Assembly (NCBI GenBank): GCA_949825025.1
Contig: OX463780.1
Location: forward strand, 40,962,979 to 41,026,978
From: Siphlonurus alternatus
Taxonomy: Eukaryota; Arthropoda; Insecta; Ephemeroptera; Siphlonuridae
Length of the DNA: 64,000 nucleotides
Reading direction: 5' to 3'
Below the pieces are notes generated by a model, which did no database searches, had not been told where the DNA came from, and was given only the letters and a program-made list of their open reading frames with translations. Below are positions 40,364 through 53,200 of the stretch, in pieces; the first letter of the stretch is position 1, and each line of letters starts with the position of its first letter. The position numbers and the translations under genes are program-made.

Positions 40364-42467
40364 CTCTGAACGCCTTTTGAGTCTTCTGTAACTTCTTTAA
40401 GAATAATATGAAAAGAAACCTTTTGAAGCGTATAAGCTATATAGATAATATGATCGAAGAAAATAATATATATATACGTAATAATGATATTTTTATAAAT
40501 ATTTTATACCATAGAAAGGAAAATGGAAAAAGGAATTATTATACAGTGCTTAATTAAAAAAATAAATTAATTACATAAGTATATTCGAAAAATTGAATTT
40601 TACGTAAGATTCCGTTAAAATATAAACAAATAATGAATGTATAATAATGTTTATGATAATACAACTACTATGCTAATGCTAAAACATTTTTATTCCTTTT
40701 AGTGTTTTAACATTTTTTGCCAACATTTCACAGCGCTTTTTGAATCTTCACTTTATTGATCGAATATCACTTAACAGTTCGAGGAGCAATTTCGTTCAAA
40801 AGGCTTGTCATGAACAGTTTTATTTTAATATTTAGAGGGGGTTGCTTTTAACTTCGATAACTCATCTTTATGTACAATGTTAATTTTTCAATTTCACATG
40901 AATTTAATCCTTGTATTAGGCTTGTAAAAACAAAAGCATTTTTTTTTAATCAATGTATGTCAACGTTACAAAATTTGTTGCCACTATGATTCTCAAATAT
41001 TTTGACAAATCATCACATAAGTCCTTTTTTTAAAAAAAAAATAAATAAAACAGGAAGAGTATCATATATAGTAATAAAGTAAAAAATATAAACATATTAT
41101 TTATGCTTTAAAAAGATAATGGTAGTATATCCAAAAGTTTATCCAACTTTTCAAAGTGTGAATTCAGAGATTAATTTGCTCTAAAAAAAGCATCTAAACA
41201 TTTAATAACAAGATATATCGTTATTAACGATTAACCTCAGTTACTTCGAAGTCAAAGGATATTTCTGTCATATGCAATGGAATCGAACGAAATAAATTTT
41301 AAAATTTCGAAAATGTTCTAAAACTTAATCACTTATGGCTTATGGTTTGAGCAAATTCAAGGGGTCGGTTTTCTCACAACAGCTCCCTTTCCGGTTTCCA
41401 TCCATAAGGTTCCATCAGGGATTAATGATCATTTCCCTGGTTCCATATATGTTAAACTTCTACCTCAATTTTCACAAAACCAGCGAGTTCTAAGTCTCCT
41501 GCAAATCTTCAAATCAAAGGGTCGATTCCGAGAACTCAATCAACTGACTTGTGAGGTTCATCTTTAATATAATTTAAAAAACTGTTCCTCAAGTTAAAAA
41601 CGTATGCCCATTTCTGCTCTTCAATCACTCAAAATCTAATATTTGTTATAATTTTTATTCTTTATAAGTTTATAATTTATTTTTTTGTTACAAATCTAAT
41701 TCCATTAAATTAATTGAAGTTTATATTTTTCAAAGCTTTAAACTAATTTAATTCAACGATAAAATGATATTAAAACACTCTTTGATTTTAAGTTGCATCA
41801 GTGAATATATGTATTTGGTTTAAAATGTCATGCAATTATTTTAATGTTTAACAAGTGATTACAATCAAACTAATGTAAGCTTGTAGCAATGGAACCTTTG
41901 TGTAGTTTGACCAATTTGACCTCACTTGCCCCGAGCACTTCAAAGTGCTATTGCATTGTCATTAAATTACAAAGCTAAGGTTTTACAAGCAAAAACTTGT
42001 TGGCAACTTGTTTTTGTAGCAAAACTTTTAAATTATTTTGACATTTATTGTAACCTAAAACTTTATTTAATTCTCATATCGATCATTGTGTATTTTCAGT
42101 ACCTCGAATTTTTAAATAGTTTATTATTATTATTTGTAATATTTGATCCCTTCCATCTTTCCAAACAAAGTATTATTTAACATGCATGAAAAAAGTTTTA
42201 AGAAGTAAAGTAAATTGATGAAATTTAGATTTATTAAAGCTACATTATACTCATACATAAGTTTGTATTAAATATATTGGAGTAAATTAAATTGAAATTA
42301 AACAAGTACCACTTTCTTGCAAATGTATTAACAGGAATATACTAGAAATATAATACTTTCAAAACCGTGTACATTAGCTTTGAATCTAAAATTACTTTTA
42401 AAAGTAGCTTCATTGTGTATTTATTTATAAATAGATAAATGCATTGTTTATTAAAGTAATTTAATAA

Positions 42468-42784
42468 TGAGATATTAGAATGTGAAAATTTTAGTGGCTT
42501 AATCAAAAGAAGGGGTAAAAATATGGTACTGTGAATTTTTCAGATTTTTCTGAGACCAGGAAATATTTTTAAAAAATTATTGAAAGTTTATTTTGATGAC
42601 GTCACGGGCGGCACTCCTTAAGAAAGAGGATAGGGCAGTGCCGCCCGTGACGTCATAAAATAGACTTTCAATAATTTTTAAAAAATAGTTCCCAGCCTCA
42701 GAAAAATCTGAAAAAATTCACAGTACCATATTTTTACCCCTTCTTTCGATTAAGCCACTAAAATTTTCACATTCTAATATCTCA
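42468..42784. mobile_element. 317-bp foldback element with paired TGACGTCA, family A copy 1
   Basis: Arms of about 150 bp pair throughout, from TGAGATATTAGAATGTGAAA at the left edge to the mirror at the right, via TTTCAGATTTTTCTGAGACC. TGACGTCACGGGCGGCACT faces its mirror AGTGCCGCCCGTGACGTCA near the centre. Non-coding. The subterminal CAGATTTTTCTGAGAC..TATTTTTAAA..ATTATTGAAAGT block is shared with 47625-47956. Confidence 0.9.
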
Positions 42785-43801
42785 CTGTAGAAGATTCTAA
42801 AAATTGAAGAATATAAAGCACGAATAATTAAACTATTTGATTTTACTGACAATGCAATGGATATTTGATCTTTTCCGCGTAATAGTTATAAGTATTTTTA
42901 ATTATTAAAAAAAAAATAGAAGAAACATGTTTTATTTTTTATGTTTTGTGATTTTTTTTGATAACTGGTTAGCTTATTTTTGCCATATTTTAAAAATATT
43001 TAGTTTAATAGCAAGTAACAATCACAAAGGGACATGTACTGTACATCCTTTTTTTCTGGTGATATTAGTTCCAAACTACCTTAAATTTTGAGAATTAAGG
43101 TTCGTGTATTTAAGTTCTTATTAGTAACTGTATGGAAAAGTAGAGAAAATTTTGGGACTAAATGCATTTTTATTAATTATTAGATATCTTAAAATAAGCT
43201 CAATTTATATAATGTAAAAAAAAAAAAAAAAAATTATATGTGCGATTTGATAAAAAAAAATCATAAGCGCAATTTATTTAATGTAAAAAAAAATAATTTA
43301 TGTGCGGTATGACAAAAAAAAAATAAATAATATAATGATTTAGAATGGAAAAAATCAAATTAACCTTCAAATTTATTTATATTTTTATATAAAAGCTACA
43401 CAACCAAAAATATCAAATTTCAAAAAAACAATTTTGCTGTAATGGTTACCCATGGTTACGCGCTGTTATTTTTTGATGAGAACTTCGATCGAATGTATCA
43501 GTAACTGGTCATTAAATTGATGTAATAACCAGGAAATCAGAATATTAATGGTTTGGTTTCAAAGAATATAATTAATATAATTATTTTGTTTGAAAACCAA
43601 ATCATTGATTGAATGAAAGAAAAAGAAATCCCACAAGTTTGTTTTAAATATGCTGCCAGAAATTGACATATTTATTCAAAACTAAAAGTCAACTCAAGTA
43701 TAATTATATACTGTATATATTATAATTTTATCACACTACAAATTAAAATTACAATTTAAAAAATATATAATAACTGTTTATTGTTCTGTTCACCAGAGTG
43801 A

Positions 43802-44158
43802 ATGGCATCTGCAGCGCACAGTGGCACTGCCTCTTCTAATCCTGGTGGCTGCCTTCCTAAGCAGTCTATAGCTCCGATCCCGGGCTCTCCACATAGTAGG
43901 CGCTCATTCAGTTCGACGGGGGGTGAGGGGGGCGAGGGCGGGGCCGGAGGCTGGTCCCGCCGTGGACCGGGGGGATGTGGTGGATTTTCCACCAACTGCT
44001 TACGTATAAACCTCGCTTCCACTGCCGGCAAGCGTGCACACCTTTGCCAGATGTTGGTGCTGCCCTTTATTCCGATTGCTGCGCTCATTGTGCAGAACTG
44101 CTACACCATGGCCTCTGTGACTGGAGAACAGCGCGAGGCTCAGGCCATCGAGAACCAG
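43802..44158 (+). CDS. Gene 2, first coding exon: N-terminal tail and TM1
   Basis: The exon is proposed to begin at 43797 after TTCTGTTCACCAG, with the in-frame TGA at 43799-43801 just before the ATG. It encodes 119 residues and ends GAGAACCAG|GTATGG in phase 0. The tail holds a Gly/Glu-rich run (STGGEGGEGGAGGWSRRGPG), then basic residues, then the membrane helix, then AQAIENQ at the start of the NIT domain. It is far richer in GC than its flanks, so antisense frames are shadows. Confidence 0.85.
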
Positions 44159-44251
44159 GTATGGAAATTCAAGTGGTGATAATTTGTATTTTATATTCTA
44201 TTTTATTTCAAAGAGGCAGAGTGATTCAGCAAGCGTTAAGGAAAATGATTT

Positions 44252-44294
<43 letters not shown>

Positions 44295-47200
44295 TGTTTT
44301 TTCATTTTTCATGCCTTTCTTTTCCTTTTATTTATCTGTTTTTGAGAATAGAATGTATTTAGCTGTGCACTCAAGTATTTAGTAAGGTTGGAACTAATTA
44401 TGGTTGGAGATTCTTGTAAAGGATGATGGATGAACAATATAGGTAGGATGATTATGGGATGAGGGATGCATGATGATGAAAGTGGTGCCTATATATGACT
44501 ACCACGTTTCACCATGGAGCGTATTTCACACCAGGTAACATGGTAAGGAAAACGCTTCTTAAAGTTTTGGGGCGATCGTTTTGAACGTCAACCGTTGAAC
44601 TGACCGGAACAAATAGAAGGCGGAGAGTGATGACTTTTTTTTGTATAATTATTTTTTTGATATATATTATTTATAAAATTATAAAATTATAAAAATATAA
44701 AAATATAAAAACTGAAGCCGTAATCCTCCTTGAAAAAAAAAGCTTAAATCGCTCCTTAACGCTTGCTGGATCGCTAGTACTTCATAGCTGTACACAAATT
44801 TCGGACACCAAAATATTTTGGTTTTTTGTTTTGTTTATTTTAATCTGATTGCCTACGACTTTTGGCTCAGCCATGCAAGTCGGAAATTTCATTTTTTTTT
44901 TATTGGTTGAGAGATTTTCCGTTTCCGAACAGTTCTGGACAGCGTTTTGAGACTTTTTACGCATTTCTCTTACCTGCAGAGTAATTTCAGTAAATTATTA
45001 AAACGCGTATTATGACAATACGTAATTCAAATCAGGAATTCAATGTAAAAAATGTCAATTTTTTATGCACTTTTGTATTAATTATGTATTTATTTATTTT
45101 ATTTATTTATTTATTCTCTTGTGGCTGTACATAATACAACATAGAGACAAAAGACATTTTTCTTAAAAATGTATTAATATTTTTTTAAGCGTCTACATTT
45201 ATTAGAAATAACCGGGCACTTGACGCAGTGGTATACGCCTCTGATTCGTAATCGGATGGTCGTGAGTTCGATCCCAGCCATGCACCGCCAAACTTTTCAC
45301 AAATGGCGGTTGCTAAAGAACACCCACTCGTGCATCCGGGAGGTGATTGATGGCATCCTCCATCAATTGCCGACCATCCTGACTGAGGTTTCCATGGTTT
45401 CCTCAGTTACAACCAGGCGAATGCTGGGATGGATTGCTTAGGCCATGGCCGCCCCGGTTTGGAAGGGACCCACAAAAGTAGGGTCTACGAAGAGCCGGGA
45501 GGTTAAATTCAGTCACTTAATTGTGGCCAGTACCCTAAAATAGGGTTCAGTTGAGAAGTTAAAAAAAATTTATTAGAAATAATTTTCTTTTGTGCTGTGA
45601 TTTTTTTACTAGATAAAACTGTAGACAATAGAGAAAAACATATTGAAATACTAGCTCAATTTTGAAAACATCGATCTTTAGGAATATAGAAAACTCGAGT
45701 AGAAGAACAAATATCTGTAAAATATTAAATGTTTAAGTTTTACAGTTTTAGTAATTTAATTTTCAAATTATAGTTTTTTTTTGTTGCTACTAACACTTCT
45801 ACACTACATATTTATTATGTTACATTATATACACGTAAATAGTTATTTATGGTGTAATTTGTACGTTGAATATATAGTAAAGCTTAACAATTGTTGAATG
45901 TGTAAATTAAACTTCTGCATGATGTAATCAAGTAGTGGAAATGCAAATAAAACTCATAAAAGCTTAATGCTGAAAATAATATCTTATAATTTTTTTATGA
46001 TTTTACATGTATAAGAAAGTTTTGTATGTGTCGAAAACTTGATTCAATGAAATGGTTTTAAAGTTAAATTGATCATTTAAAAATTTCTTTATATAATTTT
46101 GTATTCATTATTTTAGCATTAATTTGAATATCAAATTTCGTATATTGTAAGTATTCATTCATACTTTGAAATAAAAAATATCTTACAATTTTTTATTTAT
46201 TATTTTTTAATTTATAAATATATGAAAAAATGATAATATTGTTCTTTTCAAACTGCTAGTATATGTATAAATATACGCAGCTACAGTTTCCTGTTCAATT
46301 ATATTTTCTGCTTAATAATTTATCAAGCATCAGCAAACAGTCGTATTAGGCGAATTGTGTTATTTTCACAAAATATTCGGTTCAAGAAGCTTTCTTATTC
46401 AAATGAATGTTTATTGTTTTCAACAATAAACAAAAGGCAGGAAAAGATTATATTTTGCAAGCAGGTATCTTGTTAAAATTTGTTTTCAGTGTTCATTTCT
46501 TTGTATCTACATGTACCGAATCTCAATAAAACAAATGTTTAAGTCTCATAAAATATAAATTTAATGTAGAGATTGTTAAATAAATCAAATAACTATTAAA
46601 CATTATAATCATATCGCTGCTCAAAGAAGAAACAGGTTCACGTTTATAGCTACTTACGTTAGTAAAAGAGTAAACTCAATTCGAGATGCAGATTTCTGAC
46701 GTCACACCCTTCCATATTGTTTGTTTTTTTAGATGAGGAAAAAGTTTATGACGTCAGACAAACTATATCCTGGATGTACTTTACATTGCAATGGAATATT
46801 ATATTTATACCATTCTTGCTTAATGAAATAATAACATGTTTAATCTACAAACGCTATTTTTAAATATTTTTAACGTAGTAAACGCTTCCCCTAATTTATA
46901 TTCATGTACTAGTGATATAATTCACTAAAAAAGGCTATATGCATAGTTTATTCATACTTTATAAATTTTAAATAATAAACTTTTACTTAAGGTCCGTTAT
47001 AAATACATAAGTTCGGTTGAAACCAGTCAAGCTGCGGCTGAACTATTAAAAGTTTGTAATTTGATTCGTAATATTTATTGATAAATATAATTTTAATTAT
47101 CAAATATATCGTGAATAAAGATCGGATGACTCTATAATGCCACCTAAGAATCAACGTTCTATAAATTTTAATAAATAAATCTGCAAGAAACAATTAAATT

Positions 47201-50200
47201 ACTGGCCAGAATCAAGCCAAGATGGTATAAAACTTAACGCATATCGAGATTAGGCACTTTTAATTGAGCATCAATTTAATTAAAGTACGTACATTTGAAA
47301 ATGATTATATTAAATGAAAGTATAACAAGTATAATTATAATTCCACTATATTTTTAATGCAAATTAATTTATACATGAGGAAAGTTTCGTGAGCTGATCA
47401 TCCACTAAAATACGAAATGAATTTTCGTCATTTTTCCGTGTCGAGATTTTGTTATTCTGGCAACCCGCTAAGCTTTAAAGTTAGACCTTGCCTCAAGGCA
47501 CCTAAATCATTCTGAAAATAACATAATTTTTTGATGTTGCCTTCCAGTGCTTGTCTCGTGGAATCTCTTTGTAAAATTATTAATATTTCAGCTGAAAAAA
47601 AAAATCAACAATTTCAAAGAGGTGAATGGACAACATACATGAAAATTTTTTATTGCAGAAATGAATAGAGGGTACCAAATTATGCTACTCAGAATTCTTT
47701 CAGATTTTTTTGAGACCCAGAACTATTTTTAAATAATTATTGAAAGTGCGGCCACGCCCCCTGGAGGCGTCAATAGGCGTCCAGTCTCTATCCTTTTTAT
47801 TAAGGCTGCAGGGGTGCCAACTGAAATCACAGGACTTTCAATAATTATTTAAAAATAGTTCCGGGTTTCAAAAAAATCTGAAAAAATTCAGAGTATCATA
47901 ATTTGGTACCCTCTATTCATTTCTGCAATAAAATTTTTTCATGTATGTTGTCCATTGTGAATAATTTTTCCCATTCCAGGTGAATTCATCAAATTATCAG
48001 AAAATATGGTCAAATTTTGCACTTTTTTAAACTTTGTACTTTAAATGTTCTGTATTTATGCCTGGAATATCCTTATTGTAAACTCTACAAAACATATTTT
48101 CCACGTGTTATTTCAGATTGCTCTGACAGTAGAAATATGCAAACTACTAACGGCGATTCAGATCGAACGAGGACAGGTCGCCTACTTCGCTTTAATGAAC
48201 GACAGCAACAGGTCTGAACAATAAGTTACAAACATCAACACTTTAAAAATCCCCTTTCCACCATTCCAATCAACGTCATGACTATAGAAGTGTCAACAAA
48301 TTTAAATCTCACTTCACTAAGCAAATTATCATACCTTTGAATGCTATAAATATATATAAAAAGAAATATTAATCAAATTCTTTTTAAATTATTATACGAG
48401 ACGCTCAACTCAACTCCGAAAATTCTTAATATTTTTAACTCCTCTTATTCTTTTATTCCTCCAATGTGAAAAAATAAAAATAAAACTTTATTTTTCATGT
48501 TTCTCATTTCTCTTTCTCTCTTTTTTCCTTTCTATTTATAAATGAAAATTATATAAAAATGAAATTATTTGTAATACATTAAATGTCAATATTTCAAATT
48601 TATTGAGAATGCGAAATATTTAATATTATTAAATTTGCTACTGGCCAAAGTCACGTGTAGTTGAGTCATTGCTGATTTTATCGAGAATGTTTTCAATGCC
48701 ATCTCTTGGTGCTTTATGAGATCATTTGAAATGTTCTAATCACTGATACAGCTTAATTTTAAGTCTTCTTAATTTAGTATGGGCATTATTTTAATATTTT
48801 GAGTCACCCCTCTACTTAACATTTTTGATTATCTTTCATAAAATGCAGCATCCAATTCTATAGTTTCAATGCTATTTATATATATTTTTTCCCTTTGTTG
48901 TAACCAGGCAAGAACTCACCTCCGCCTTCAATTTGACGGACGCGGCGATCCACGGATTGAACAATGAACAACGTTCGATGTTGCTGCCGGACATGCTCAG
49001 TCTCCGTGGGGAGCTTCGCGTCACAAAGTAAGTACCGCTCAATCTCATGCTTGTCACACAGTGCTTTGTATTTTCTAGATACAGAACATTCCAAAGCATA
49101 AATTTTAAAAGTAAATTCATTAGTACTCTACAATCCATTCCATTCCGCTTAGTTAATTATTTATAAATACATCAGGAATTCAATTGATGAAACAATGAAG
49201 CAGGTCAAGTATTAAGTCATAAACCTCGTCATATTAAAATAAATAACTTACGTATTATGTATGGATTGTTGGAATTTTATCACTGCTTAAATCAAAGGTA
49301 TTTCCATAAATTCTATAGAAATGTCTTGTAATTAAGCTAAATTCTCTTAATAATTCTATGGCAAACCGTTAACATAAAAGAAATAAACAGGATTAACATA
49401 GCGACCATCTATACTGTTAGTTTATTTTGCAGATATGGCTAGCAAATATTCTCCATCGAGGAGATTTATATAAATTCCAATCCAAAATTTTCATTTTAAA
49501 ATCGACTCACGTATGCCATGGATTACATCAATATTACTACAAATATTAATTAAAATTAATTGCAATTAACTTATATTGAAAAAGTAACAAATACGTTAAT
49601 ATTCAGAAAATATTATATAATTGAAATAAATAGATCATATTTTAAAGAAGTAAGATATTGAATAAATGAAATGAAACAATCACAAGATTATCCAATAAAA
49701 TTTTTACTATTAATAATAAGTATATATAATTGATTTTACATAATAAATTATTTATTATATATTATAGCTAGAAAAATATAATTATATAATATATATAAAG
49801 TAATATAGATTTAAAAGAATGGATTTTTTTTTACCAAATCGTTCTGGAAAACGTTATGACGTCATTTTAATGCAAATATTTGACATGGGAAAAACGCAGC
49901 ATTACCGCATGACGTCACATTGTTTTTTTACGACATTTTTGTTAGAAGGTTAAAAAGAACACGTGAAACAAATTATTTACAATACTAAATACTTAATACT
50001 TACGTCCTGTATACAAATATACAATAAAAAAGCGGGTTTTTAACTCTGGGCTTATTTTCGATTAATTGACTGTCCATTATGTTGTTACTTTACTTCTTGA
50101 GTTCTTAAAATGTCTAAATTTCTCCAGTCAACTTTAGTAACACGTTTTAGATTTGTTGCAGAAAAGTAGAGGGAATTTAATTAAGATATAATTGAGTATT

Positions 50201-53200
50201 GATCATCGATGACAGTAATTAGAGCAGCGCGAGGAAGCGACGCGACAGGCCTAGAAATGGGTTCTATACTGTGGTGAAAAATGTTAAAACAACATAAAAT
50301 AAAAAAAAAAATACTGAAAAGTTTATTGAAACTTTTTTACCACACTGTAAAATTTAACATAATATTTATTACCATATTTATATTGCTGCCATTCCTTTTA
50401 ATTGAAAGAAGTTATTATATTGATATATGCAAGCATGAAAGAGCTTTTAATATTCAAATGAATTGTCGGTTTTTACTTCGAAACATAACTTAATTATCAG
50501 TATTATCACATTTGTTATTTATAATATCTAATTGTTCTATTTTGTTCTTATTGTTTTTCTTGTGTCATATACTAATTATTAAAATATTTCAGTTAATATA
50601 TTACAATAATTAAAGTGAATTAAAAATTTTGTGGAAGAAGATTGATGTTTAAAGTATTTTATTTTATTTTATTTTATTATAATTATATTGTTAATTATGT
50701 TTTTGAGAAATTAAATGTAAGTATATATTTAAAAACAAAATCACTGTTTTGAGCTGAAAAATGAATTAATAATAATGTAATTTTGAATTAATATCCAAAT
50801 TAATTATTATAATTAAATATTTCTAAATTTATGTAACAAAGTATTGTAATTAGAGTTACAAAAAAGTACTGCTCAAAGTAATTTATTTAAAAGCTATAAT
50901 TTAAAAATTAGACAAGCCTTTTTGTTAAAATAAAATTAATTAAGAGTTTTTGTATATAGTTACTGTCACTAATTAAGTTAATTATTAAAGCCAAGTATTA
51001 TCACGAACTCTTTTCCTCTTTTTTTAATCATCAACAGTATTTTACTTTGTTCGAGGAATAAAAAAGGTCTCTCTCGTTTTTTTTTTTTTCATTCACAATA
51101 CTTGTTTAAAAAAAACAACTACAACGTTATCATGATAATATTGATAATTGAAGTAGAGTTTAAAATTTAGTAAAATTAATTGTTATTAAAAGAAAATATT
51201 AATTTCTTCCTAATTATCTTTATTTCCGGTATCACACAATGCAATAAATTAATAAACAAATGGTATTGCATAATATTATATTTAGATTTATTATACTCCT
51301 ATTATGATTATCTCTGTAACAAATTTTTAAAAACATATTATAAAATTCAATTATATTTTCAGAAAAATAAATAAAATATTTTTGTAAATAAAAAAAAGTT
51401 ATTATGCATTGCATTTATTGATATGGAAGACATTTTCTAACTGTGTATTATCCCTTAATTTATATTATATTTGAATTATTATTTATCATAATATTATTAA
51501 TATCGTGTCTGATAACCTAACCAGTTTTTTTTTTATGTTGTTGTATTTTTACATTATAGTGAATTATTTAAGCTTGTGGTATCATACATATTTCAAGTGA
51601 GTCTTATATCCCAAAAAAGGCTATCATAACATCATGAGAATTCATAAGACATGAAATGAATTATTTTTAGCATACAAGCGAATAAAAAAAAACTAATATA
51701 GCTAGGCTACTTGAAATTTATTGTTCACAAAATAACATTAATCATTCACCTATAAAATGTACCTTGGGCAAAATTCATACATCAGAAATTATGATGAAGG
51801 TTAATTTTCTAGTTTCTAATAAAAGTAAACACTTTTACCCAATTTTGTCAGACAACCATGCACTGATATGACTAGTTGTGCTATTACAATTCCCTTATAA
51901 AAATGTTAACATCACAGGTATAACATTGAATTCTCTATATGCCATTAATGTTAAAATTTATTTTAAGGAAAAAGTGCCGCTATATATTATATTACAAAAG
52001 TAATCTGTATATAATTATCAGCTTCAAAAACAAATATTTACACTGTCAGATTTGAGCTATATATTACCAACGTTCCTTTATACAGGTTAAGCTACCGATT
52101 GGACCAATGTTAAAGGGCTAAGCCAATCACGTTCAAGTATTTTTGGCCACATCGGGCCGCGAAAATTTGAATGCGTCCATCATGCAATGCTATTTTTGAA
52201 ATTTCGCGGTACAATGTGGCCTGAAAATTTAACAAAATTGACGCACGAAATGCGTGCGTGTCTTAACCTGTGTAAAGAAACCTTGTATATTACAATACCT
52301 CAAGGGTAGTATTTATCGTAAAATAAATATTGTTTATCCAGTTTAAACATTCGGTCGCATATTTATGAAGTATTTGGCATAAGACTGCATAGTTAAAGGA
52401 GATGGTTGTGTCATTTTGGTTGCAGAGTGCAGATGAGCGGTGAGGCAGCGGCAGAGGCGGCCATGGGAGACGTGATCAGCTACACGAAGGCTAGTGAGAA
52501 GGTCTTGGAGCAACTTGAAGACCAGATCAGAGACACTTCCACCAGTGGCGTCTGGAGGTCAGTACACGACGTAGCAGCCTGTATTATTTTTGTATTGCAT
52601 AGAGGACCAAGTTATATATCATATTTTTTTTTCAGATTTTTTTTTTAATCCTCTAACACCCTGATCGTGCAGCAAAACGCTGTTAAGTCATAGTCATGCA
52701 AATATTTAACGCATAAGCATAAGGAAAATTTTGCATGACTATGACGTCACAGCGTCTTTACCCTCGATTTTGAGAGTTTTAAAACAGTTCAAAAAAATCT
52801 ATAAAAAATTGACAATACGTAACTTGAAGTGCTCTAACCAAATAAGTAAAAAAGAAATAAATATAAAAATGTAAATTCATATCCTAATTAAATATGATAA
52901 AAGCTGTAAGTTTAAAGCTCTCAGCAGAAGTCTCTAATGACATTTCTGGCTTCTCTTGCACCACAAAGTTTTACAAATAATTTAAGCTTGTTTGCGTGAA
53001 TCAAGTATTTTATTTATTATCAATAAATTATTTATCAATTATTATTATTTATTAATCAAGAAATTCATTTTTCAGAATCAGTGTATTCACGTGAATAAAC
53101 CGATTTGATTTAAAAATTACATAATTTTATTTTCATTTAAATCTCCATGATATCTTTCAGTGATATAATTATAATTTTATATACTTGATAATTTAAATGA

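Larger units (their letters stand above)
35724..43796 (+). other. Proposed first intron of gene 2
   Basis: 8 kb AT-rich interval with foldbacks at 36449-36556 and 42468-42784, (TA)n at 39055-39115, (TC)n at 40287-40359 and two loosely similar GC-richer patches near 41360 and 41519. Small frames at 36665, 38198, 39347 and 41926 have no recognisable product. Confidence 0.5.
44159..48116 (+). other. Intron of gene 2
   Basis: Holds an (AT)n tract (about 44256-44289), a degenerate foldback (44227-44768), a SINE with target duplications (45198-45582), a weak TGACGTCA inverted repeat (46690-46765) and a family A foldback (47625-47956). The rest is AT-rich with no gene seen. Confidence 0.6.
49028..52425 (+). 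other. Intron of gene 2
   Basis: AT-rich intron with a weak TGACGTCA inverted repeat (49851-49925) and a foldback at 52073-52280. Small frames at 50281 and 51180 are AT-driven. Confidence 0.6.

Noticed and set aside
40189..40380. 63-codon frame with a Ser-Leu run
   Set aside because: Driven by the TC microsatellite; no recognisable protein.
41355..41560. Two similar GGGTCG.TT patches as a direct repeat
   Set aside because: Similarity is limited to about 25 bases and no element boundary can be drawn.
43756..44088. 110-codon minus-strand frame, Pro-rich
   Set aside because: Antisense shadow of the GC-rich first coding exon of gene 2.
45212..45290. Functional tRNA gene
   Set aside because: A and B boxes are present but the 3' arm does not close an acceptor stem, and the sequence continues into a SINE body with tail and target duplications.
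45220..45441. 73-codon plus frame
   Set aside because: Lies entirely inside the SINE and has no similarity to a known product.
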